Shown here in pieces: positions 1-5,492 of a stretch of DNA of 7,797 nucleotides. Location of the stretch: NCBI GenBank assembly GCA_020629815.1, contig JAHDCN010000128.1, positions 1 through 7,797 of the forward strand, read 5' to 3'. Origin of the DNA: Verrucomicrobiota bacterium. GTDB lineage: Bacteria > Verrucomicrobiota > Verrucomicrobiia > Verrucomicrobiales > DEV007. The position numbers and the translations under genes were made by a program. How positions within the stretch are numbered: the first letter of the stretch is position 1; the number at the start of each line of letters is the position of its first letter. The notes beneath the pieces are model-generated. The model saw only the letters and a program-made list of their open reading frames with translations. It had not been told where the DNA came from and ran no database searches.

Positions 1-52
1 TTCTCGTCTTCGCTTTATTCGGTATTTCACTGGTGAATCCATCTCAGGCCAA
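1..52 (+). other. Signal peptide remnant of the amidase
   Basis: In the amidase frame (codons from base 3), the sequence encodes a run of Leu, Val, Phe, Ala and Ile, then a polar SQA, with KDADESKK following. Cleavage after SQA would fall near base 50. The positively charged n-region and initiator Met are left of the window. This supports export and rules out the GTG at 33 as the start, because starting there would remove the hydrophobic core. Confidence 0.7.
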
Positions 53-1016
53 AGACGCAGATGAATCGAAGAAGCTGGTGATCATCGATATCGGACACGG
101 CGGAGTGGATACAGGTGCCAAGTTTGGAGATCTGACTGAGCGGCAGCTGAACGAAGAGTTTGCCCAGGTTGTAAAGGCAAAGTTGGAAAACGCCGGACAT
201 CGGGTTCACGTTTTGAATCCGGAGGATGTCATGATCCCGTTCGAGAAGCGGGGCATGTTGATCAACGGACTGGCAGAAGCAGTAGATCAGAAAGCCTTAC
301 TGGTATCGTTGCACCACAATTCTTCAAGGGAAGCCAAACGTTCCGGCACAGAGATCTACATACCGGGATGGCAATCGCCCCAGCACGCCGACAGTGCTGT
401 TTTTGCTGAACGCCTGAGGGGTGAAATCGAACAAGACCCTTTCGCAAAACGGCGAGCTTCTCTGATCGAAGCAAACTTTGCTCTATTTAAACAGGTTTCG
501 ATCCCAGCGATCCTGATCGAAGCCGGCTTTATCACCAACGAATCTGATCGCGAGATCATTCGTTCTGGAAAGTTACATCAGTTCCTTGCTGATAGCATCA
601 TATCCGCCACTGAGGCTGCACGAAAAGCCGTGGTAGTGGAGGTAAAGATTTTCGAAGGTGATGGGAAAGTTCAAATCACTGCAGAAGAATCGAAGCTATT
701 GGGTAACTCCGGAGGGATTCTTTTTACCGGGCTTGATGAAATCAAAACCACTGGCGAAATGAAGCTGGTTTCGGCTCCTCAAATGATGCTGCAAGACGGC
801 GGAAAGGGAAAGATCTCAACGGGAGTGCGCGCGAAGAACGAAACAGAACTGAAGGAATTTTCGATCACTACCACGATTGAAGACGACGCCATTCAGCTGG
901 AAATTGAACTTCAAGATGGCACTCGAAGAAAAGCTCTCGTTACCGAAGATCAATTCCTTCTTATACAGCCAGAACCAAACTACAGCATTGGATTTAAAGC
1001 AGCCATTTCAGACTGA
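1..1016 (+). CDS. Secreted N-acetylmuramoyl-L-alanine amidase (Amidase_3) with secretin-like C-terminal region; 5' end outside window
   Basis: Zinc amidase expected to cut the bond between MurNAc and L-alanine in periplasmic peptidoglycan. The frame is open to the left edge and encodes a hydrophobic stretch, LVFALFGISLVNPSQA, followed by KD. This is the core and likely cleavage site of a signal peptide, so the true start lies upstream and the GTG at 33 is internal. Counting residues from that GTG, the Amidase_3 motifs are IIDIGHGG (zinc ligand H22), LTERQLN (ligand E36), VSLHHNSS (ligand H94) and ILIEAGFITNESD (catalytic E163). All four expected metal or catalytic residues are present, so it should be active. 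The catalytic domain ends near residue 195. Residues 200-327 form a separate, apparently beta-rich region with a KLVSAPQ motif reminiscent of secretin domains. No SH3, LysM or AMIN wall-binding domain is visible. It precedes the STN-repeat gene on the same strand by 85 bases. The amidase call is firm, the C-terminal assignment tentative. Confidence 0.92.
   Translation, partial: LVFALFGISLVNPSQAKDADESKKLVIIDIGHGGVDTGAKFGDLTERQLNEEFAQVVKAKLENAGHRVHVLNPEDVMIPFEKRGMLINGLAEAVDQKALLVSLHHNSSREAKRSGTEIYIPGWQSPQHADSAVFAERLRGEIEQDPFAKRRASLIEANFALFKQVSIPAILIEAGFITNESDREIIRSGKLHQFLADSIISATEAARKAVVVEVKIFEGDGKVQITAEESKLLGNSGGILFTGLDEIKTTGEMKLVSAPQMMLQDGGKGKISTGVRAKNETELKEFSITTTIEDDAIQLEIELQDGTRRKALVTEDQFLLIQPEPNYSIGFKAAISD
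630..1013 (+). other. Secretin-like C-terminal domain of the amidase
   Basis: This part of the amidase gene (residues 200-327 counted from the GTG at 33) starts VVVEVKIFEG, like the VEV-x-A-x-(I/F)-(I/V)-E strand that opens many secretin domains. It continues with a segment ending GEMKLVSAPQMMLQDGGKGK, close in pattern to the secretin signature 'gkvkvLSaPrvltldgqeA'. It then has alternating hydrophobic residues (EFSITTTIEDDAIQLEIEL), like the strand that follows. At about 128 residues it is shorter than a full secretin pore domain, and the VPLLG/NTEVV-type motifs typical of pore-forming secretins are not evident. It is probably a derived structural domain, not a pore. The assignment rests on motif similarity by eye. 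Confidence 0.45.
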
Positions 1017-1089
1017 AGAAGGACCTCGCCGCTTGCTTTTTCTCTCACCGGTATTGCCATTCAGGGCAGTTTCTGTGTAGAGTGAGGCC

Positions 1090-1095
1090 GGAGGT
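1090..1095 (+). promoter_or_regulatory. Ribosome binding site of the STN-repeat gene
   Basis: GGAGGT lies six bases before the ATG at 1102, a near-consensus Shine-Dalgarno. It is the clearest one in the window (most other starts have none) and it fixes the start of this gene. Confidence 0.75.
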
Positions 1096-1101
1096 TCTTC
1101 C

Positions 1102-2130
1102 ATGACTCGGCTTCTTTTCTTTCTCGTTTTCGGAACTGCGACATTGCTACAGGCGCAGACCAAAACACCAGTGCATCAGCTCATTCTCGACTCAGTCGAG
1201 TTCGAAGAAGCTGACCTGCCTTCGGTGCTCCAATATCTGGGCATCAAAGCACGAGAGCTGAATGGGACACCTGCAAACTTCCTGCTTTACGATCCTACCG
1301 GGGAGTTGCGCAAGACCGATCCGAAAGTTTCCCTTTCCCTCCGCAACGTTCCCCTTTCCCAGGTCGTTAAGTATGTCGGTGATACCACCGGGACTACCTT
1401 GATGATCGACACCCACGGTGTGATGATCGGCACTAAAGCTGATCTGGCCGGATTGAAAACTCTGCGCGCGAAACGGCCCATCCCTCCTTCCAACAATGCT
1501 CAGCTGAAAGAGTTGGGCTCTGCTAAGATTCCGGAATTCTCCATAGCTGACGCCGATCTTGGAACCGGGATCGAATTCCTTCGCATGAAAGCCTGGGAGC
1601 TCTGCTCGAAAGACGCTCCCCCGAATTTTGTCATCAAAGCCCACGAGTTGGAGAATCCAGCGTCCCGTCCTCTTACCATGGAAATGGGGGATGTCTCGCT
1701 GTTGACCGTCCTACAGTATATGACCGAGTTGACCAATACGTCCCTGCGGTTTGATCCAAGAGCCATCGTGATCGCTTCACCGGAGAACCTCCAATCAGGC
1801 AAGCCCCAAATCGCCGGTCGGAATCCACATTTCACCCTGATTCAAAGCTCCCAAATCGAAGAATTGAGCATTGAGGAAGCACCTCTGACAGAGCTGCTTC
1901 CTGTCGTTTCCCACTATGCCAAAGGATTGGTTGCTCCCGATGGTCCCAATTTCGTCAGTCTCGCTAAGAGCCAACGGACTGCGACCCTGCACTTGCGCAA
2001 GGTCCGGACTATCGATCTGTTTCGTTACGTAACCGAATGCACCGGCACGAATTTTCGGGTTGAACCGAACGTCATTTCGATCTTCGATCTACCCGCGCCG
2101 AAACCGAAACCTCCGGCGGACTCAAAATGA
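1102..2130 (+). CDS. Secreted protein with three tandem STN-like (secretin/TonB N-terminal) repeats
   Basis: A 342-residue protein with a signal peptide (MTRLLFFLVFGTATLLQA, likely cut before QTK). It is built almost entirely of three diverged copies of one unit, at residues 28-111, 140-227 and 249-328. Each unit has a stretch like 'F-x-x-A-D/P-L-x-x-x-L-x-x-L', then a Pro/Asn-rich turn with NF followed by V or L (PANFLL, PPNFVI, GPNFVS), a strand (VSLSLRNVPL, LTMEMGDVSL, ATLHLRKVRT), a helix (VVKYVGDTTGTT, VLQYMTELTNTS, LFRYVTECTGTN) and a final strand (VMIG, IVIAS, VISIF). This matches the STN/secretin N0 fold found at the start of secretins and TonB-dependent receptors. No secretin pore, TonB plug or barrel follows; the protein ends in a short Pro/Lys tail (PAPKPKPPADSK). 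Probably periplasmic and involved in protein-protein contacts. It may act with the upstream amidase; partners and role are unknown. Confidence 0.85.
   Translation: MTRLLFFLVFGTATLLQAQTKTPVHQLILDSVEFEEADLPSVLQYLGIKARELNGTPANFLLYDPTGELRKTDPKVSLSLRNVPLSQVVKYVGDTTGTTLMIDTHGVMIGTKADLAGLKTLRAKRPIPPSNNAQLKELGSAKIPEFSIADADLGTGIEFLRMKAWELCSKDAPPNFVIKAHELENPASRPLTMEMGDVSLLTVLQYMTELTNTSLRFDPRAIVIASPENLQSGKPQIAGRNPHFTLIQSSQIEELSIEEAPLTELLPVVSHYAKGLVAPDGPNFVSLAKSQRTATLHLRKVRTIDLFRYVTECTGTNFRVEPNVISIFDLPAPKPKPPADSK
1183..1434 (+). repeat. STN-like protein repeat 1
   Basis: Encodes residues 28-111 of the three-repeat protein. Landmarks are FEEADLPSVLQYL, the turn PANFLLYDP, the strand VSLSLRNVPLSQVVKYVGDT and the end TLMIDTHGVMIG. 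It is the copy closest in pattern to the STN domains of PVC bacteria. The repeat is visible at the protein level only. Confidence 0.7.
1519..1782 (+). repeat. STN-like protein repeat 2
   Basis: Encodes residues 140-227. Landmarks are FSIADADLGTGIEFLRMKA, the turn PPNFVI, the strand LTMEMGDVSLLTVLQYMTEL and the end SLRFDPRAIVIAS. It aligns with repeat 1 without large gaps. A linker of about 28 residues with IPPSNN separates the two. Confidence 0.7.
1846..2085 (+). repeat. STN-like protein repeat 3
   Basis: Encodes residues 249-328. Landmarks are LSIEEAPLTELLPVVSHYA, the turn GPNFVS, the strand ATLHLRKVRTIDLFRYVTEC and the end NFRVEPNVISIF. It is slightly shorter than the other two copies in the region between the first helix and the turn. 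Confidence 0.65.
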
Positions 2131-2528
2131 AGAAAAGCCTGCCACGCACTATCGGATTCGCGATTGCCGCTCTGTTGTTTTTTGTCTTTGCTGGATTTCA
2201 GGTCAACGATCTGGATCCAGAGGTTTACTACAAACCGTCACACCTCGACGCCACTCTGTGGTTCGGCTTTTATTTGTTGATCGGTATTCTGTTCATCATT
2301 GCCATCTGGAAAAAGATTCCGACCTGGTTACTGGTTCTTGCTGTGATCGCCTGCCTTGTGGAAATGATCACCACAGGCCCGGGGCTCTGGCAAAATGTTT
2401 TCGGCGACAAGGCCTTCGATATCGGCAAAGCCGGTATGTCCGCGCAAGATCCCAGAATTGAGCTGAGCCGGGAATTCTTTGGTGCTGTGATTGCGTTGGC
2501 CGGGGTGATCGTGCTGTGGCGAGTTTAG
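2127..2528 (+). CDS. Transmembrane protein of the TMEM220 family
   Basis: A 133-residue membrane protein with about four helices, near residues 9-25, 43-61, 66-84 and 115-131. The family mark is the segment after helix 1, FAGFQVNDLDPEVYYKPSH, which fits the 'FQ-x-ND-P/x-D-P-x-x-W/Y-x-x-Y' pattern of TMEM220-like proteins (the usual NDPD is NDLD here). A second match is the conserved 'R-E-F-x-G' before the last helix (SREFFGAVIAL). The molecular function of this family is not established. The ATG overlaps the stop of the STN-repeat gene in an ATGA, so the two are almost certainly one operon with coupled translation. Only a weak G-rich stretch (GGCGGA) precedes the ATG. Family confidence is fairly good; no role can be given. 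Confidence 0.78.
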   Translation: MKKSLPRTIGFAIAALLFFVFAGFQVNDLDPEVYYKPSHLDATLWFGFYLLIGILFIIAIWKKIPTWLLVLAVIACLVEMITTGPGLWQNVFGDKAFDIGKAGMSAQDPRIELSREFFGAVIALAGVIVLWRV

Positions 2529-2529
2529 C

Positions 2530-2552
2530 AAAGTGGGACCGTTACCCATTTT
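2530..2552. terminator. Hairpin between convergent genes, likely bidirectional terminator
   Basis: The stem AAAGTGGG (2530-2537) pairs with CCCATTTT (2545-2552) around a seven-base loop. It gives eight pairs, including one G-T wobble. The A/T flank supplies a short U tract in either direction, so it could stop both the TMEM220 transcript and the GspE transcript, whose stop codons are 32 bases apart. The GC core is short, so strength is uncertain. Confidence 0.5.
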
Positions 2553-2560
2553 CTAACGCA

Positions 2561-4246
2561 TCAATGATCCACATTGGAGAGGACTTCTTCCAGAGTGGTC
2601 TCCCCTGCTGCGACTTTGCCCCAGCCGTAGTTTCGCAGGGTTTTCATACCGCCATTGACCGCCTGATCTTTTAGCTCGTTGTAGGTGGCGTTGGAGGTGA
2701 TGAGTTCGGATAGTTCCGGTGTTACGACACAAAGTTCGATGATTGCCATTCGGCCACGGTAGCCGGTATCTCGGCAGGCCCGGCAGCCGACTGCTTCCAT
2801 GATCGAATCTTTCCAATCTTCCGGATACCCAATTGTTTTCAGGTATTCGATATCGACATCTTCTTTCTTCTTCCGGCACTGGTGGCACAATTTTCTCACC
2901 AGGCGTTGCGCCAGAAATGCCCGGACGGAGGAAGCGATTAGAAATGGTTCTACACCCATGTCGAGCAAACGGGTAATGCCAGCCACGGAGTCATTGGTGT
3001 GCAGCGTACTGAAAACAAGGTGACCTGTCAGCGCACCACGAATTGCAATATCGGTCGTCTCGAGATCTCGCATCTCACCGACCATGATGATGTTCGGATC
3101 GCCACGCAAAATACTGCGCAATCCACTGGCAAAGGTGAGCCCAATCTCCGGTTTCACGGCAATTTGAATCACCCCGTCGAGTTTGTTCTCGACCGGGTCT
3201 TCGATAGTGACGATCCGCGTTGCTTTGGTGTTCAGTTGCCGCAGAAAGGCATACAATGTCGTCGATTTACCGGAACCTGTCGGACCGGTGACCAGAATGA
3301 TTCCATTCGGAGCTTCAAGCAATTCGTTGATGGTGTTTTGCAACTCTTCGTCTAGGCCGAGCATGCCCATATCGAAGCTTTTGCTGGTCAACAAACGCAA
3401 ACTGACACTCTCGCCGTTTACTGAGGGAATTGTCGCGACACGAACGTCGATCGGCTCTCCATCCAGCTCGAGATTGATCCGGCCATCCTGAGGCAAGCGT
3501 CGCTCGGCGATGTCGAGCTGTGCCATGATTTTCAAACGCGAGATCAGCGATGCCTGCAGGGCCCGAATATCGGGCGGCACGGTGACTTCCTGCAACGAAC
3601 CGTCGATGCGGTAGCGGATTCGCAGATTCTTGTCCAGCGGCTCAATGTGAATATCAGTAGCCCGCTCGCGCAACGCTTCGCGGAAAATCTGGTTCACGAA
3701 ATTCATCACGGAGGCTTCTTCGTCCTCTTCGTCGAGCTGCGTCACCTCCTGGGCAAGATCGTCGTCTTCGAGAACGGCTTCCCGGCCTTCAATCAACTCA
3801 TCGAAATTCTCTGCACCCACACCATAGCCCTGGCGCAAGCCTTCCATGATCTGGTATCGGGTGCCGATCACCCAGGTCACATCTTTCGGCAGCTCACGCC
3901 CCACCGCCTGACGTGCCTCGATATCAAAAGGATCGAAGGTCATCAGCGACACATCACGGCCATCAATTTTCCCCGGAAGCAACCGATGACGCAGCGCCAG
4001 CTTCGCAGGAAAACGGTTGTGCAGCGGTGTCGAAAAATCGAGTTCTGACTTTTCGAAAAATTCCAACCCTGACCCATTGGCGAGATTTTTGGCGAAGTCC
4101 TCTTCGTTGACCAACTCTGCATCGAGCAAAGCCTCGACCAGCGAACCTCGCTTCGACTGAGCCTCGGCGAGCACAGCTTCACATCGCGGCTTATCGCCAC
4201 AGCCACTCCGCAGTGCAATTTCGGTAACCAAAGGTATCAGGGACAT
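2561..4246 (-). CDS. gspE: GspE/PulE-type secretion (type II / pilus assembly) ATPase
   Basis: A 561-residue cytoplasmic hexameric ATPase that powers pseudopilus or pilus assembly at the inner membrane. An N-terminal MshEN/T2SSE_N-type domain (about 1-140) is followed by an acidic linker (155-177), then the N2 region with RATDIHIEP (195-203). The motor has Walker A GPTGSGKST (321-329), Asp box TIEDPVE (347-353), Walker B IIMVGEMRD (386-394, catalytic E391) and His box TGHLVFSTLHTND (407-419). Four zinc cysteines are at 454, 457, 488 and 491, followed by TGYRGR. All key residues are intact and length is normal. The segment RLLDMGVEPFLIASS with AQRLVRKLC favours GspE over PilB, but the two families are close. 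No other secretion gene is in the window. The ATG start lacks a Shine-Dalgarno sequence; 164 bases to the next gene upstream give room for its own promoter, though none was convincing. Confidence 0.93.
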   Translation of the reverse strand: MSLIPLVTEIALRSGCGDKPRCEAVLAEAQSKRGSLVEALLDAELVNEEDFAKNLANGSGLEFFEKSELDFSTPLHNRFPAKLALRHRLLPGKIDGRDVSLMTFDPFDIEARQAVGRELPKDVTWVIGTRYQIMEGLRQGYGVGAENFDELIEGREAVLEDDDLAQEVTQLDEEDEEASVMNFVNQIFREALRERATDIHIEPLDKNLRIRYRIDGSLQEVTVPPDIRALQASLISRLKIMAQLDIAERRLPQDGRINLELDGEPIDVRVATIPSVNGESVSLRLLTSKSFDMGMLGLDEELQNTINELLEAPNGIILVTGPTGSGKSTTLYAFLRQLNTKATRIVTIEDPVENKLDGVIQIAVKPEIGLTFASGLRSILRGDPNIIMVGEMRDLETTDIAIRGALTGHLVFSTLHTNDSVAGITRLLDMGVEPFLIASSVRAFLAQRLVRKLCHQCRKKKEDVDIEYLKTIGYPEDWKDSIMEAVGCRACRDTGYRGRMAIIELCVVTPELSELITSNATYNELKDQAVNGGMKTLRNYGWGKVAAGETTLEEVLSNVDH

Positions 4247-4410
4247 CGTGTAAAAATCTTATCCGGGAATCACGGGTTGTGGAGCGATTTCTCGCCAGGA
4301 AACCGGACGTAAAAAAGAAACCCTCAATTTTCTTAAAAGTTGCGAAACGGAGGATGGGGAATCGCTCTCAATTCTCAGGCCCAACAGGCGGCCCCTGAAA
4401 ACAGGTAACC

Positions 4411-5004
4411 TCAATCCTCTTTCATCCAATACCACTTGCCCATCAAGTGACCGGAACTCCCTTCGTTGTAGCAGAGATTGTCGATTCCGGATTCGCTGTA
4501 AATGATGCCGGATTCGTGGTCATCTCGAAACACGAAGAAGATGCGATCTTTCCGGCCGCATCGATGCTCTGCTTTCTTGATCGCATACAGGCCAGAGTAG
4601 TGATAATCCGCCCGACGGCTGACCTGCTCCAGACCATCCGCATGCTCGCGCACCGCTTTTTCTAAAGTCGGCTTTGCCAAAAGAAAGGAAGCCCGCAGCG
4701 GTATCTTTCCCACAAACAAAATTGTGACCAACACGGGAAGGACCGCCAGCGCCAGAGGAATCCTTTTTAATCGGAAAGGAACTTTCTTCCAACGGGACAC
4801 CAGCCAGATCGCGAAAGTCTGTAGGCCAAAAATCAAGGTACTGACCAGGAACAGGCCGGGAACCCACAAAATCCATTCCATGTAATAGATCGCCGGAAAC
4901 ATCGACCAGTAGAGCACCAGTCCTGCGTAAGCCGCACAAATAATTAATCCGAAGTCTTCCAAAAATCTTCGCCAACGCTCGAAGCTGATCTGTTCATTCT
5001 TCAT
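4411..5004 (-). CDS. Membrane protein of unknown function with three helices and an exported C-terminal domain
   Basis: I do not recognise a named family. The 197-residue product has a charged N-terminus, hydrophobic helices near residues 17-38, 45-70 and 82-99, and a soluble C-terminal part of about 98 residues. Basic residues after helix 2 (SRWKKVPFRLKR) suggest that this loop is cytoplasmic, placing the C-terminal part outside. The motif IPLRASFLLAKPTLEKAV just after helix 3 resembles 'PLR-x-x-F-x-x-S/A-x-P-x-x-E' stretches in uncharacterised membrane proteins of planctomycetes and verrucomicrobia. The tail (GLYAIKK, FFVFRDD, GIIYSESG, KWYWMKED) looks like a small beta-rich domain with two cysteines (149 and 178), which could form a disulphide. 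It starts 24 bases after the VOC gene and probably shares its transcript. No clear ribosome binding site precedes the ATG at 5004. Confidence 0.75.
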   Translation of the reverse strand: MKNEQISFERWRRFLEDFGLIICAAYAGLVLYWSMFPAIYYMEWILWVPGLFLVSTLIFGLQTFAIWLVSRWKKVPFRLKRIPLALAVLPVLVTILFVGKIPLRASFLLAKPTLEKAVREHADGLEQVSRRADYHYSGLYAIKKAEHRCGRKDRIFFVFRDDHESGIIYSESGIDNLCYNEGSSGHLMGKWYWMKED

Positions 5005-5028
5005 CTTGCTTACGCCAAAATCCCCGAC

Positions 5029-5403
5029 CTACATTTGCTTGTGCTGATGAATCGTCAAGTCGTTGCCATCCGGATCTCCAATCACGAAGAATCGACACCC
5101 CGGAGATTCCATAATTTCGGTTTTCAGCTCCACTGCTTCTCTTTTCAACAGCTCCCAGGCCGCGTCCAAATCGTCGACCTCTAATGCTGCCCCCACACCG
5201 GCTCCCTCTGCTGGGGGAATGATATTTGAAACAGCGATGGCGCTCTCACCGACATCGAACTCGATCCATCGTTTTCCCTCCTCCTCGAGTGGATGGTCCA
5301 TAATGCACTCAAGGCCAATGATCCGCTCGTAGAAGTCTTTGCTTTTCTCCAGGTCAGTCGAGGGGTAGGCCACAAAGGGCAGTCCAGTGACATTGATACT
5401 CAT
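5029..5403 (-). CDS. VOC (glyoxalase/bleomycin-resistance fold) protein
   Basis: A 124-residue cytoplasmic protein of the vicinal oxygen chelate superfamily with one pair of beta-alpha-beta-beta-beta modules. Module 1 is LPFVAYPSTDLEKSKDFYER followed by IIGLE and WIEFDVGESAIAV. Module 2 is GAALEVDDLDAAWELLK followed by FFVIGDPDGNDLTIHQHK. The DxxxSxxFYxxxxGL and DPDGN patterns are typical. The first-strand His used by glyoxalase I is replaced here (PFVAYP), so metal chemistry cannot be read with confidence. The family covers glyoxalases, dioxygenases, epimerases and antibiotic-binding proteins, and the substrate is unknown. The start is the ATG at 5403, since family members begin a few residues before the first strand. 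An in-frame ATG at 5415 would add MVGL; neither has a good ribosome binding site. It is probably the first gene of a two-gene unit with the membrane protein downstream. Confidence 0.85.
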   Translation of the reverse strand: MSINVTGLPFVAYPSTDLEKSKDFYERIIGLECIMDHPLEEEGKRWIEFDVGESAIAVSNIIPPAEGAGVGAALEVDDLDAAWELLKREAVELKTEIMESPGCRFFVIGDPDGNDLTIHQHKQM

Positions 5404-5457
5404 CAGTCCAACCATAGCAATCTGCCGACTTCAATACAACTCTCCCAGAACCAAAAC

Positions 5458-5486
5458 TTGCCATCCGTGATCGACGTCCCTACCCT
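5458..5486 (+). promoter_or_regulatory. Possible sigma-70-type promoter for a leaderless SpoIIM transcript
   Basis: TTGCCA (5458-5463; five of six to consensus) and TACCCT (5481-5486; four of six) are separated by exactly 17 bases. The expected transcription start, about seven bases past the -10 box, falls on or next to the GTG start at 5493. Read by eye only; a short match like this can occur by chance. Confidence 0.3.
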
Positions 5487-5492
5487 TTCCAA

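Noticed and set aside
1053..1083. Small hairpin ATTGCC/GGCAGT (1053-1070) followed by TTTCTG, and an overlapping TTGCCA-18-TAGAGT promoter match, between the amidase and STN genes.
   Set aside because: The stem is six pairs with one wobble and the U tract is interrupted. The promoter match has a long spacer and would start RNA inside the ribosome binding site. Neither is strong enough to call.
1192..1644. Open frame of 150 codons on the - strand inside the STN-repeat gene.
   Set aside because: It is antisense to a gene with clear signal peptide and repeats; the product shows no family motif.
2060..2461. Open frame of 133 codons on the + strand across the end of the STN gene and into the TMEM220 gene.
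   Set aside because: It overlaps two convincing genes in another frame; its product is rich in Arg, Cys and Ser and has no domain character.
4247..4410. The 164-base gap upstream of the GspE gene, including an A/T hairpin (AAGAAA/TTTCTT near 4313-4333) and an imperfect CAGG/CCTG stem near 4376-4397.
   Set aside because: It must hold the GspE promoter and the end of the preceding transcript, but I found no -35/-10 pair or hairpin good enough to annotate.
4520..4975. Open frame of 151 codons on the - strand inside the three-helix membrane protein gene.
   Set aside because: It is a same-strand shadow in another frame; the product is Gly/Ser/Arg-rich, without motifs or plausible helices.
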